DNA from: an uncultured Nitrospira sp. | GTDB taxonomy: Bacteria; Nitrospirota; Nitrospiria; Nitrospirales; Nitrospiraceae | Assembly (NCBI GenBank): GCA_902500775.1 | Contig: CABVRZ010000003.1 | Span: forward strand, 111,350 to 175,349 | DNA length: 64,000 nt | Reading direction: 5' to 3' | Shown: positions 1 through 8,280 of the stretch, one piece after another | Position numbering within the stretch: the stretch's first letter is position 1 | Layout: each line of letters begins with the position of its first letter | The notes under the pieces: model-generated | Seen by the model: only the letters and a program-made list of their open reading frames with translations | What the model was told of the DNA's origin: nothing | Databases searched by the model: none | Position numbers and translations under genes: made by a program

Positions 1-1611
1 ATCTTTCAGACCTTCATGAGCGGACCTCCGAAAGACGGCAAGCCCTCGCCGTACTTCGGGGAATATCCGTCGGACTTCTTCGACTTTATCGTGATCGACG
101 AGTGTCATCGCGGTGGCGCGAACGACGAGAGTAACTGGCGCGGCATTCTGGAATACTTCGTTCCGGCCGTCCAGCTTGGCCTGACTGCTACGCCCAAACG
201 CAAGGACAACATCGATACCTATGCCTACTTCGGCGAGCCGGTGTACGTGTATTCGTTGAAGGAAGGAATCAATGACGGCTTCTTGACGCCGTTCAAGGTG
301 AAGCAAATCTCCACGACGCTCGATGAATATGTCTATATGCCGGACGACCAGCTCATCGAAGGCGAGATCGAGACGAAGAAACGCTATACGGAACGCGATT
401 TCAATAAGATCATTGAGATCAAAGAGCGGGAAAAGAAGCGTGTCGAGATCGTCATGAGCCAGATTAACCAGCAGGAGAAGACGCTGGTCTTCTGTGCCAC
501 GCAAGACCACGCGCTGGCCGTACGTGACATCATCAACCAGATAACGAGTAGCTCGGACCCGAACTATTGCCAGAGAGTCACGGCGAACGACGGCGAATTG
601 GGTGAGCAGCACTTGCGGGATTTTCAGGACAACGAAAAGAGCATCCCCACGATTCTGACCACGTCGCACAAGCTCTCGACCGGTGTGGATGCCAGAAACA
701 TCCGCAATATCGTCCTGATGCGTCCGATCAACTCGATGATCGAGTTTAAGCAGATCATCGGACGCGGCACGCGACTCTATGACGGCAAGGATTATTTTAC
801 GATCTATGATTTTGTGAAAGCCCACCACCACTTCAGCGATTCGGAGTGGGACGGGGAACCGATTGAACCGGAACTCTGTAAAACGTGCCAGCAGCATCCC
901 TGTATCTGTATCAAAGAATCTCCCCCGCCGTGCTATGTCTGCGGTCAACAACCTTGCAAATGTGATAAGAAGCCTTGCCCGAAGTGCGGTAATCGGCCCT
1001 GCAAGTGCAAACGGAAGGCGAAGGTGAAACTCGCTGATGGGAAGGAGCGTACCATCCAGCACATGATGGTGACGACGTTCTGGCATCCCGATGGCACGCC
1101 CATCTCGGCACAGCAGTTCTTAGAAATGTTCTTTGGCAAGTTGCCGGAGTTCTTCAAGAATGAGGCTGAACTTCGCACTCTCTGGAGTGCGCCCGATACA
1201 CGCGCCAAACTGTTGCAGGGGCTTGCTGAGAAGGGATTCGGCTGTGAGCAGATGGCAGAGATGCAACGGATCATCGACGCGGAGAAGAGCGACCTGTTCG
1301 ATGTACTGGCCCATGTGGCCTACGCGATGGTGCCGCTCACGCGCGAAGAACGGGCCGTCAGGGCAAGAGCGGAGATCAGCGTGCATTTCACCGGCAAACA
1401 GCAGGCCTTCTTGGAGTTCGTGCTTGCGCAGTATGTCAGCGTCGGCGTGGAAGAACTGGCGCAGGATAAACTCTCACCTTTACTGAAGCTCAAATACCAT
1501 AACGCCATCGCCGATGCCGTGGCCGACCTTGGTCAGCCCGAGGAGATTAGAAGGGTCTTCACTGGATTTCAGAAGTATCTCTATCAACCGCAGATTCAGA
1601 CAGGTCCTTAA
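1..1611 (+). CDS. hsdR: Type I restriction enzyme R subunit (HsdR), 3' part
   Basis: The reading frame is open from the first base, so the N-terminal nuclease and first helicase motifs lie outside the window. What remains is the back half of a superfamily 2 ATP-dependent DNA translocase: motif II DECHRGG, motif III GLTATP, and the second RecA-like lobe ending in IIGRGTRLYDGKDYF. A C-terminal helical region resembles the EcoEI-type R_C domain that docks onto the methylase core. The subunit would cut and translocate unmethylated DNA together with HsdM and HsdS, which are not visible here. An odd feature is a linker at nt 877-1008 with three tandem copies of a C-x2-C-x4-P-C-x-C knuckle, which could bind zinc. 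Family assignment is firm; the knuckle function is inference. Confidence 0.9.
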   Translation: MFQTFMSGPPKDGKPSPYFGEYPSDFFDFIVIDECHRGGANDESNWRGILEYFVPAVQLGLTATPKRKDNIDTYAYFGEPVYVYSLKEGINDGFLTPFKVKQISTTLDEYVYMPDDQLIEGEIETKKRYTERDFNKIIEIKEREKKRVEIVMSQINQQEKTLVFCATQDHALAVRDIINQITSSSDPNYCQRVTANDGELGEQHLRDFQDNEKSIPTILTTSHKLSTGVDARNIRNIVLMRPINSMIEFKQIIGRGTRLYDGKDYFTIYDFVKAHHHFSDSEWDGEPIEPELCKTCQQHPCICIKESPPPCYVCGQQPCKCDKKPCPKCGNRPCKCKRKAKVKLADGKERTIQHMMVTTFWHPDGTPISAQQFLEMFFGKLPEFFKNEAELRTLWSAPDTRAKLLQGLAEKGFGCEQMAEMQRIIDAEKSDLFDVLAHVAYAMVPLTREERAVRARAEISVHFTGKQQAFLEFVLAQYVSVGVEELAQDKLSPLLKLKYHNAIADAVADLGQPEEIRRVFTGFQKYLYQPQIQTGP

Positions 1612-1628
1612 GGCATAAAAATAATACT

Positions 1629-1760
1629 ATGCCTAATCGTCAGCTCATGAAACTTGAGTTAAAAACTCTCGAAGAATATTTATATGGTCAGATACCTGTG
1701 TTCAGCTACTCTGCTGAACACAGGCTTGCCCTTGATAACGAAGAAGATTGCCAGATCTAG
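1629..1760 (+). CDS. possible 43-residue small ORF downstream of hsdR
   Basis: An ATG-initiated frame of 43 codons begins 17 nt after the hsdR stop and encodes a Leu/Glu-rich peptide starting MPNRQLMKLELKTLEEY. No good ribosome binding site precedes it and no family is recognised. It contains a perfect 10-bp inverted repeat, which argues that the DNA may be a transcription-end structure and not a gene. Low confidence. Confidence 0.2.
   Translation: MPNRQLMKLELKTLEEYLYGQIPVFSYSAEHRLALDNEEDCQI
1696..1723. repeat. 10-bp perfect inverted repeat (hairpin) after hsdR
   Basis: CTGTGTTCAG at 1696-1705 is exactly complementary to CTGAACACAG at 1714-1723 with an 8-nt loop. It lies 85 nt after the hsdR stop. 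There is no T-run after it, so a rho-independent terminator is only a possibility; it may be an mRNA 3'-end stabilising hairpin. Confidence 0.5.
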
Positions 1761-1847
1761 AATCCTGCAGATTGTCTGCTGACAGGCCCCACTTTTCTGA
1801 TAGTGGTACTGTAGCCGAAATTAGGCGGCGGATTGTTTGGTTACATC

Positions 1848-2087
1848 TCAGCCAGGAAACACGAGGACGGCGGGGTGGCATCGCAGAACGCGCGCCAGCG
1901 TTTTCGCCCGTTCGACTCCCAGATTGATGCTATCGTTTTCGATGGCTGAGATGGTGGACTGGAGAATTTTAGTCCTCCGCGCCAGCTCGCTCTGCGTGAG
2001 CCCCTGCAGTTCACGAACAATCCGAACAGATTCTCCCACTGATACGGCCACACGCGCTTATGCCGGACGGATGTCCTTGTGTTTCAT
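1848..2087 (-). pseudogene. decayed XRE-family antitoxin
   Basis: A Cro/CI-type helix-turn-helix is clear in the stretch ELARRTKILQSTISAIENDS, followed by the NLGVERAKTLARVL segment typical of antitoxins encoded after RelE/HigB-like toxins. The natural start is probably the ATG at 2085-2087 (MKHKDIRPA), but a TAA codon follows nine codons later. A GTG at 2051 could restart a 67-residue protein. The frame ends early at FPG-stop, where homologues as I recall them continue with Trp, consistent with a second nonsense change. The start overlaps the upstream toxin stop by 4 nt, the usual coupled arrangement. The HTH may still fold, but the gene looks broken. Confidence 0.65.
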
Positions 2088-2279
2088 GATGGCCTCCGAT
2101 AATCGTGTGCGGTCACATCCATGACGATAACCTGAATGAGATGCTCCTCAATTCTATAGATCACGCGATATTGCACAATCACCCGTGATGAGCGATGCAC
2201 CAGATCAAACTAGTCTTGGTGTAACGACTATGGGTATCAGCGATCGGAGCTCGGGATGTGCTGGACGGATGCATGGTAC
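2084..2279 (-). pseudogene. decayed RelE/HigB-like toxin
   Basis: Read on the minus strand, one frame encodes a RelE-superfamily C-terminal half (HRSSRVIVQYRVIYRIEEHL, then VIVMDVTAHDYRRPS) ending in a TGA that overlaps the antitoxin ATG. Upstream in the same frame three in-frame stops interrupt a recognisable remainder (around QHIPSSDR, YP, SLHQD). No start remains in frame. Active members are mRNA interferases that cleave mRNA on the ribosome; this copy cannot make an intact toxin. The family call rests on the beta-strand pattern and on the neighbouring antitoxin. Confidence 0.65.
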
Positions 2280-2324
2280 AATGACGTCACCAACAGATTA
2301 ACTGTATCTCCCGGTGGTTCTTCA

Positions 2325-2330
2325 TATAAT
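2325..2330 (+). promoter_or_regulatory. -10-like TATAAT upstream of smbP-like gene
   Basis: A perfect TATAAT hexamer lies 46 nt before the ATG at 2377. No good -35 hexamer is seen at the expected 16-18 nt spacing, so promoter identity is tentative. Confidence 0.35.
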
Positions 2331-2376
2331 GGGAGCACAGGGGTAAGGTCACTCTAATCGAGAAGGGAGCCGATCA

Positions 2377-2754
2377 ATGTCACGATATACTATGCCACGA
2401 GCTGCCGTGCTCGCCGCATTCTTCATCCTCGTCACTGCCACACTGTTGCCATTCCATCCGGTATTCGGCGAGGGTGGGGCGCGACGTGATGTCATGCGAG
2501 CTGAGGATCAGCATCGTCAGGATGCCATCAAGCTTGCCAAGGAAGCCGCTGACCATAGCAAACAGGGTCATACGGGTCCATTCCTGGCTAGCGCGGAAGC
2601 GGCCATGCAGCATGCGCTGAAGGCCGGCAAGGATGCGCATCTGGATGCAGGGATCGCAGAGCTGAAACATGCCATCGAGCATGGGAGCGCAGGGCATGCG
2701 GACGTGGCGACAAAACACACCGAACAAGCGGTCGCGCACCTGTCTGAGAAGTAA
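2377..2754 (+). CDS. SmbP-like small periplasmic metal-binding protein
   Basis: This 125-residue protein has an N-terminal signal peptide (hydrophobic residues about 11-30) and a mature part that is nearly all helix and rich in His, Lys, Ala and Glu. His residues recur at helical spacing (DQHRQDAIKLAKEAADHSKQ, then AMQHALKAGKDAHL and HAIEHGSAGHADVATKHTEQ), the pattern of the four-helix SmbP described from the ammonia oxidiser Nitrosomonas europaea, which binds Cu(II) and other divalent metals. It is probably a periplasmic copper buffer. It is preceded by an AAGGGAG ribosome binding site and stands alone between the decayed toxin-antitoxin pair and a convergent nuclease gene. Confidence 0.8.
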   Translation: MSRYTMPRAAVLAAFFILVTATLLPFHPVFGEGGARRDVMRAEDQHRQDAIKLAKEAADHSKQGHTGPFLASAEAAMQHALKAGKDAHLDAGIAELKHAIEHGSAGHADVATKHTEQAVAHLSEK

Positions 2755-2885
2755 GAAGCAGAGAGGAGGCTCGTTGTAAGTCTTGTTGGTCCGTCTTATT
2801 CGCGGCGGCTCGTGGCGAAACCGGGACCGGGGTTGACGCAGCGGTCTATCACGGTGGCAGTCGAAGCGTTCGCGAATAGTACGTA

Positions 2886-3395
2886 CTACGGGAGTGGCTC
2901 CAAGACGCCGACAGGGGGCTTGCGTTTTGCTTTCCGATAGACCCAGGGCGGGACGGGATGAGGATCGTTCCATAGGCCTCGTTTGGTTTGGCGAGCTTCA
3001 GTCTCCAAGGTTTCAAGCACCGTATCAGCCGGCGCATATTTTCGGTACCACCAGCACCACCCATCTTTGACCAGGAGCTGGTTCACGTTGGTCTCATCCG
3101 CGAGCATCACCTCGGCCACAAGTCGTCCGTACTTATCTGTTTCATACGGGCGGATTGTGACCGCCTGGCCGAAGGTCAAGACCGCCGTCGCGAGTTTGGC
3201 TCGGGTGCCATAGGCTTGTCGTTTCTCTGGGCAATCGATCCCGTGCAAGCGAATCTTGGTCGCTTGCCCGTTCGCCAAGACTTCAATCGTGTCGCCGTCC
3301 TTGACGGAAACCACCAGGGCCGTGAACGAGAATGCGGGGGCACTGAACAAAAGCAGGAGAAGACAGAGCGGCAGTTGTAACAGGAGCAATCGCAT
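2886..3395 (-). CDS. secreted thermonuclease-like (SNase) nuclease
   Basis: A 169-residue protein starts at the ATG at 3393-3395. A strong signal peptide (MRLLLLQLPLCLLLLLFSAP) precedes a staphylococcal-nuclease OB-fold: VVSVKDGDTIEVL, then IRLHGIDCPEKRQAYG, and YGRLVAEVML. The Asp residues of GDTI and GIDCPE and the Arg of IRL match the calcium-binding and catalytic positions of the family. The product should be exported and hydrolyse DNA or RNA in a calcium-dependent way. An upstream extension in the same frame to 3587 lacks export features and is probably not translated. The gene is convergent with the SmbP-like gene. Confidence 0.85.
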   Translation of the reverse strand: MRLLLLQLPLCLLLLLFSAPAFSFTALVVSVKDGDTIEVLANGQATKIRLHGIDCPEKRQAYGTRAKLATAVLTFGQAVTIRPYETDKYGRLVAEVMLADETNVNQLLVKDGWCWWYRKYAPADTVLETLETEARQTKRGLWNDPHPVPPWVYRKAKRKPPVGVLEPLP

Positions 3396-3797
3396 TCGTC
3401 CGTGAGTTCCGTGAAACAGAACCTGCCTTGAAGGGGGCCACAGTTGATGATGTGTGAATAAGTATACGATAAGACACGTACGTATGCATTGCAAATAGTA
3501 TCCATACGTACTCTTGGAGGATCTGGTTGTAAGAGGTACAGAGAAGGCGTGATGTCCGTAGCAGCGGTATCGGCAAGCCGAGCACAACGCTGTTCAACTG
3601 GCGATAGATGCTGATCAGCGGTTAAGAAGCGGCCAACTGCGCGGTTGCTCATCTAGAGCCTTGATACGGGCACGTACTGTAAAACCGACCCCTCATCAAC
3701 CCCTGCGTAAAGATTGCGATGTAAGCTGCGCGCAACCAGCCGTTCCCTGTTAAGATGAGACCGCTTCATTCACCATGTAACCAAGGAAACAGAGGCG
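3396..3797. other. 402-bp intergenic region with an inverted repeat
   Basis: This divergent region lies between the nuclease gene (minus) and hflX (plus). No supported gene is seen. It holds an 8-bp perfect inverted repeat, TACGTATG at 3479-3486 and CATACGTA at 3503-3510, about 85-115 bp upstream of the nuclease start, spaced like an operator for a dimeric regulator. No clear promoter hexamers were identified. Confidence 0.45.
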
Positions 3798-5183
3798 ATG
3801 ACGACTCCCTCGCAATCTCGTGCCGTGCTGGTGGCGATCCAGACTCCCGTTGTGACCAAGGAGGAGCTGGAAAGTTCCCTGCATGAGCTCACCCGTCTGG
3901 TAAAGACCCTCGGTTACCAGGTTGTGGGGCAGGTCACTCAAAAGCGGAGTTCCGATAAGTTTGCGACGGTCCTGGGGCGGGGCAAACTCACCGAATTAGC
4001 GCGGTGGACCGGTGGACCTGGAACCATTGCGTCATTTCAGAAACCGATGCACAAAGCGGGTTCGAAGCGCGAGGCTGTGGAAATGGAGGACGTCGGGGAT
4101 ATGGAGGATGAGGAGTCGGAGGAAGACAGCGAGGCCTCATCCGTTCCTCGTGAATTGGCTCAGATCGTCATCGTGGACTGCGATCTGTCGCCGTCACAAT
4201 TGAGTAATCTCGAACGTGCGGTCGGCGTCCCTGTGCTCGATCGGACCGGAGTCATTATTGAAATTTTCAGCCGGCATGCCAGGACGAGAGCGGCTCGACT
4301 CCAGGTGGAGATCGCAAGGCTCAACTATCTGGCGCCACGAGTGCGTGAAACCGGTGGCGGCAGTGAGCGACAAGGCGGAGGGGTCGGAGGGAAAGGAGCG
4401 GGAGAGACGAGTCTTGAGCTCGATAAGCGAAGAATTCGTGATCGAGTGAAGGAACTCAAGACGGAATTGGCGGCGATTGGAGGCGAGCACCACACGCGTC
4501 GCGCAAGACGGGAACATGAATTGACCGTTGCCCTTGTCGGATACACCAATGCGGGAAAATCCTCCCTCATGCGGGCGATGACGGGAAGTGAGGTGCTTGT
4601 GGCCGACAAGTTGTTCGCCACACTCGATACCACGATCAGACCGCTGTATCCTGAAACGCGTCCCAAAGTGCTCATGAGCGATACGGTGGGATTCATCAAA
4701 AAACTCCCGCATGACCTGGTGGCGTCGTTCAAGTCGACACTCGATGAAGCGGCCTGCGCCTCACTGGTGTTGTTTGTCGTCGATGCCTCGGACCCCTCCT
4801 TTCGATCCCAACTTGACGTCACGCGGAAGGTATTGGCCGAAGTGAGCGCCACGGATATTCCCAGTCTCTTGGTATTGAATAAACAAGATCGTCTCGGACA
4901 GGATGAAATCAGCTTGCTGAAGACTGAATATCCCGACGCCGTGCTTCTGTCTACGAGAAGCCGGGACGATCTGACCGCGTTGCGTGAGCGCATCATGGGG
5001 TACTTTGAACGTGAGATGATCGACGAGGAGTTGCATCTTCCATTTACGGCACAAAAGCTCCTGGCGGAGATCCGTGCTCGGATGCGGATCTTATCAGAGC
5101 AATACGATGCCGAGGGCGTGAGGATACGGGTCCGATCGACCCCTGAGCATCTGGCAACGATTAAACAGAAGCTCGCGCCCTAA
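3798..5183 (+). CDS. hflX: ribosome-associated GTPase HflX
   Basis: This 461-residue protein has the HflX layout: an N-terminal nucleotide-binding subdomain, a glycine-rich linker (around GGGSERQGGGVGG), a helical segment, then a TRAFAC GTPase domain with G1 GYTNAGKSS (about residues 247-255), G3 DTVGF (about 295) and G4 NKQD (about 361), and a short C-terminal domain. HflX binds the 50S subunit and can split stalled 70S ribosomes, notably under heat stress. The N-terminal domain carries an unusual acidic insertion at about residues 94-115, rich in Glu and Asp. The gene stands alone with divergent and downstream gaps, so it is probably its own transcription unit. Confidence 0.93.
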   Translation: MTTPSQSRAVLVAIQTPVVTKEELESSLHELTRLVKTLGYQVVGQVTQKRSSDKFATVLGRGKLTELARWTGGPGTIASFQKPMHKAGSKREAVEMEDVGDMEDEESEEDSEASSVPRELAQIVIVDCDLSPSQLSNLERAVGVPVLDRTGVIIEIFSRHARTRAARLQVEIARLNYLAPRVRETGGGSERQGGGVGGKGAGETSLELDKRRIRDRVKELKTELAAIGGEHHTRRARREHELTVALVGYTNAGKSSLMRAMTGSEVLVADKLFATLDTTIRPLYPETRPKVLMSDTVGFIKKLPHDLVASFKSTLDEAACASLVLFVVDASDPSFRSQLDVTRKVLAEVSATDIPSLLVLNKQDRLGQDEISLLKTEYPDAVLLSTRSRDDLTALRERIMGYFEREMIDEELHLPFTAQKLLAEIRARMRILSEQYDAEGVRIRVRSTPEHLATIKQKLAP

Positions 5184-5388
5184 GTGTCGAATCTTCACAC
5201 TAACTGGCTCTTTGTCCATTGAGGTGCAGCGCGGTGATCTGTAGGAGCAGGACTGAGGGACCAGGCTCGTTTTCAACACCTGGAAAACAGAAAAACAGGG
5301 CAATCCTTTCGCGTCCACGTACAATGACCCTGTGGCCGGTTCAATTCTCTCTCCAAACCTGATCGACCCCATGTGATGAGCTGAACCC

Positions 5389-6141
5389 ATGATTATTACT
5401 GAGACTGAAGCGACTGATCTTCCGACTCCGACGGGGCCGATGCGGACCTATCTCGTTCGTCCCAACGTGGAGGGACGTTATCCGGGAGTGGTCCTCTACT
5501 CAGAGATTTTTCAGGTCACGGGGCCGATTCGGCGTATGGCAGCGATGCTGGCAAGCCATGGATTTGTGGTGGCGGTGCCGGAGATCTTCCATGAGTTCGA
5601 ACCGGCCGGGACGGTGTTGGCCTATGACGAGGTGGGGGCGGCGCGGGGCAATCAACACAAAATCACCAAAACCTTGTCGGGCTATGACGGCGACGCGCGG
5701 GCGGCACTGGACTATCTGGCGTCGTCCTCGTATTGCACGGGGAAGATGGGTGTGATGGGGATCTGCATTGGAGGCCATCTGGCGTTTCGTGCGTCGATGC
5801 AGCTCGATGTGTTGGCCGCGGCCTGTTTCTACGCCACGGACATTCACAAGCACAGTCTCGGCCAAGGACTCCACGATGATAGCCTGGACCGGGTTGCCGA
5901 GATTCGGGGTGAACTGCTGATGATCTGGGGTCGACAGGACCCTCACATCCCCCGCGAGGGGCGAGCGCTCATTTACAATGCATTGAGTGATGCCGGAGTA
6001 CATTTCCAGTGGCATGAGTTCAACGCGGCACACGCATTCATGCGCGACGAAGGTCCCCGTTACGATCCGGCTGTTGCCATGATGTGCTATGACATGACGG
6101 TGGAACTCTTCCACCGTCGGTTGGGTGAGGGCAGGACATAG
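5389..6141 (+). CDS. dienelactone hydrolase family protein
   Basis: A 250-residue alpha/beta hydrolase. The Cys nucleophile elbow GICIGG (Cys126), Asp184 in GRQDPH and His215 in AAHAFM form the Cys-Asp-His triad typical of dienelactone hydrolases, here with a conserved DExxxYD segment near the end. Classical members open dienelactones in chlorocatechol breakdown, but most chromosomal homologues outside such clusters have unknown ester or lactone substrates. No aromatic-degradation genes are nearby, so the physiological role is open. No signal peptide, so it is cytoplasmic. It is convergent with the downstream protease gene, whose stop is only 9 nt away. Confidence 0.88.
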   Translation: MIITETEATDLPTPTGPMRTYLVRPNVEGRYPGVVLYSEIFQVTGPIRRMAAMLASHGFVVAVPEIFHEFEPAGTVLAYDEVGAARGNQHKITKTLSGYDGDARAALDYLASSSYCTGKMGVMGICIGGHLAFRASMQLDVLAAACFYATDIHKHSLGQGLHDDSLDRVAEIRGELLMIWGRQDPHIPREGRALIYNALSDAGVHFQWHEFNAAHAFMRDEGPRYDPAVAMMCYDMTVELFHRRLGEGRT

Positions 6142-6150
6142 GGGTTGGGC

Positions 6151-6837
6151 CTATCGACGGAGGAACGCGATCCAGCGCCAGAGGTTGAGCAAGCTCGCGA
6201 GGGATGCGGCCAAGTAGGTGAAGGCGGCGGCCGTGAGGATGCTGCGAGCCCCCCGCTCATCGTCTGGCGAGAGGTAGTTGCCCTGCCGGAGAACGGGCAG
6301 GGCGCGTCGGAAACTGGCGTCCCACTCAACCGGCAGCGTCAGGAGGTGGACGAGCGTGGAAATCCCCATTGTCGCGAGTCCCGCCATCATGACCACGACA
6401 CTCGCGACGGGTGTGCGAGCTACGGCTGCCGCGATGGGAATCCCCATCATCAAGACGGCTCCGAGCTTTTCTGCTCGCTGTGCCACCCGCACCAGCTTTG
6501 TGCGCTCCGCCAGTGGCTGGTACCCCAGATGGTCTTGAATGGCGTGCCCGACCTCATGAGCGGCGATGGTAATCGCCGTGAGGGACTTGCCCTCGAATAT
6601 TGCGGGTGTCAGGCGGACTGCTTTAGTCACAGGATCATAGTGGTCGCCCATCTCAGTCGGCTCGACAGTGATGTGCTGCAGGTCAAACCGATTGAGCAGA
6701 TGGCGGGCCAACTCTCCTCCGGTTCCTGGATAGTCCGGACGGGGCGTGCTGTGCCTGGCAAACACACGCCTGGTCCACAGTTGCGGCCCAACCAGGAACA
6801 GGGCCACGACGAGCACGAGCAGAACGACGCGCACCAT
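6151..6837 (-). CDS. YugP-like membrane zinc metallopeptidase
   Basis: This 228-residue protein begins with a transmembrane segment (about residues 3-20), followed by a zinc-protease core with HEVGH at residues 94-98 (two His ligands and catalytic Glu), then hydrophobic stretches at about 125-165 and 205-225. This matches the neutral zinc metallopeptidase 2 (YugP) family, whose substrates are mostly unknown. The active site probably faces the membrane or cytosol. The gene is divergent from the geranylgeranyl reductase-like gene and convergent with the hydrolase gene, so it is probably monocistronic. Confidence 0.85.
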   Translation of the reverse strand: MVRVVLLVLVVALFLVGPQLWTRRVFARHSTPRPDYPGTGGELARHLLNRFDLQHITVEPTEMGDHYDPVTKAVRLTPAIFEGKSLTAITIAAHEVGHAIQDHLGYQPLAERTKLVRVAQRAEKLGAVLMMGIPIAAAVARTPVASVVVMMAGLATMGISTLVHLLTLPVEWDASFRRALPVLRQGNYLSPDDERGARSILTAAAFTYLAASLASLLNLWRWIAFLRR

Positions 6838-6929
6838 AAATGAGGACTTCTCCCTCTACCGGACTGTCACACCTTGGTGATAACTGGTTCTTACTCTTTC
6901 TAGGCTACCACAAGTGCTATGGGATGTTT

Positions 6930-6957
6930 TTATCACAGGAAGTAGGCCTGGTATACT
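6930..6957 (+). promoter_or_regulatory. putative sigma-70 promoter
   Basis: TTATCA at 6930-6935 and TATACT at 6952-6957 are separated by 16 nt, 54 nt before the start of the flavoprotein gene at 7012. The -10 is close to consensus; the -35 matches 4 of 6 positions. Confidence 0.4.
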
Positions 6958-7011
6958 CCCGCGCGGCTAGAGGCGCGACGTGTATCGCCCCCTTCGTGAG
7001 CCTGCGCAGTT

Positions 7012-8208
7012 ATGAAGCACACCTATGACGTCATCGTAGTCGGAAGCGGACCGGCTGGTACCTGCGCGGCCTGGCGGCTGGCACAAGAAGGGCTAGAAGT
7101 GGCCGTGCTGGAGAAGGCCACGCTGCCACGGTACAAAACGTGTGGTGGCGGGATCATAGGTCGTGGACTTCGAGTATTGCCTGTGGATGTGCGCCATGTA
7201 ATCGAGCAGGACTGTCATACTGCGCGGCTCAATGTCTTCCCCATGGGCCTCTCCTTCACCACCTCTCGACCATCGCCCATTGTATCCATGACGATGCGCG
7301 ATCAGTTTGACTATGCCTTGCTGTCGGTAGCACGGGCTGCAGGTGCAACGCTGCATCAACGTTGTGCAGTTGAAGCGGTCTCATTACAGCATGACGCTGT
7401 GACGGTCGTGACTCCAATGGGTGACATGAGGGCCAAATTCGTGGTGGCAGCAGACGGTGCGCTGAGCACGGTGGCACGGAAAGTTGGGATGGCGGATGGA
7501 CGGCTCCTGATTCCGGCGCTCGAGTATGAAGTCCGGATACCTCAAGAGCGGTTGGATCGGTTTCGCGGCGTGGCCCGATTTGATTTCGGTCTGCTTCCCC
7601 ATGGCTATGCCTGGGCTTTTCCCAAACGAGAGCATCTGTCAATCGGGGTCCTTTCGATGGTCCCGCGGGAACGCGAGTTGAAGCGCGCAATCGGACAGTA
7701 TCTCGATCTGCTGGGGTATCGCGATGCGACTCAGATTCAGCAACATGGATTCGTGATTCCCATCCGGCCCCGAAAGGGGCCGTTTATCGATAAACGTGTC
7801 CTCTTGGTTGGAGACGCGGCCGGCTTTGCAGACCCAGTCACGGGGGAAGGGATTTCGTTCGCTATTCGCAGTGGCTTGCTGGCAGCGCAATCGTTGATTG
7901 ACAGCCATTTGGAGGAAGCGGCCGTTCAACAGATGTATACCCGCTCACTCGCGGACAGCATCCTTCCGGAGTTGCGCACAGGACGATGGCTGGCCAAGTT
8001 GCTGTACGACTTTCCTCGTCTTCGTTCTTGGGCCTTTTCTCATCAGGGACAGCGGCTCTGCGAAGCCGTGACGGAGGTGATGGTTGGGACGCGAACCTAT
8101 CGCGATCTGGCGTTCAGGCCACGGAACCTGTTCACCATGCTGACTTCCCAATGGGTCAAAAAGGTGGGTGGCAGATCCATGCCATCGAGCAATCGCCAGA
8201 TGGAATAA
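7012..8208 (+). CDS. geranylgeranyl reductase family FAD-dependent oxidoreductase
   Basis: This 398-residue protein begins with a Rossmann FAD-binding motif (VVGSGPAG, residues 9-16), then the family signature around PRYKTCGGGI, and a second FAD motif GDAAGFADPVTGEGI (about residue 267). This is the p-hydroxybenzoate-hydroxylase fold as used by geranylgeranyl reductases (ChlP/BchP and archaeal lipid reductases), which saturate isoprenoid chains. No chlorophyll genes are present, so the likely substrate is another isoprenoid, for example a quinone side chain or a hopanoid/carotenoid precursor; that is inference. The ATG at 7012 gives a start directly before the FAD motif, though no strong ribosome binding site is seen. 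Confidence 0.85.
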   Translation: MKHTYDVIVVGSGPAGTCAAWRLAQEGLEVAVLEKATLPRYKTCGGGIIGRGLRVLPVDVRHVIEQDCHTARLNVFPMGLSFTTSRPSPIVSMTMRDQFDYALLSVARAAGATLHQRCAVEAVSLQHDAVTVVTPMGDMRAKFVVAADGALSTVARKVGMADGRLLIPALEYEVRIPQERLDRFRGVARFDFGLLPHGYAWAFPKREHLSIGVLSMVPRERELKRAIGQYLDLLGYRDATQIQQHGFVIPIRPRKGPFIDKRVLLVGDAAGFADPVTGEGISFAIRSGLLAAQSLIDSHLEEAAVQQMYTRSLADSILPELRTGRWLAKLLYDFPRLRSWAFSHQGQRLCEAVTEVMVGTRTYRDLAFRPRNLFTMLTSQWVKKVGGRSMPSSNRQME

Positions 8209-8280
8209 CGGGAGGACAGGTCTTTCCCCTTCGACGAGGAGTGCGGTATTCTTCCGGCACCAGAATGAAGGGGAGGGAAG

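Noticed and set aside
4194..4996. Long minus-strand frames across hflX
   Set aside because: Shadows of a strongly conserved gene; no ribosome binding site or family similarity.
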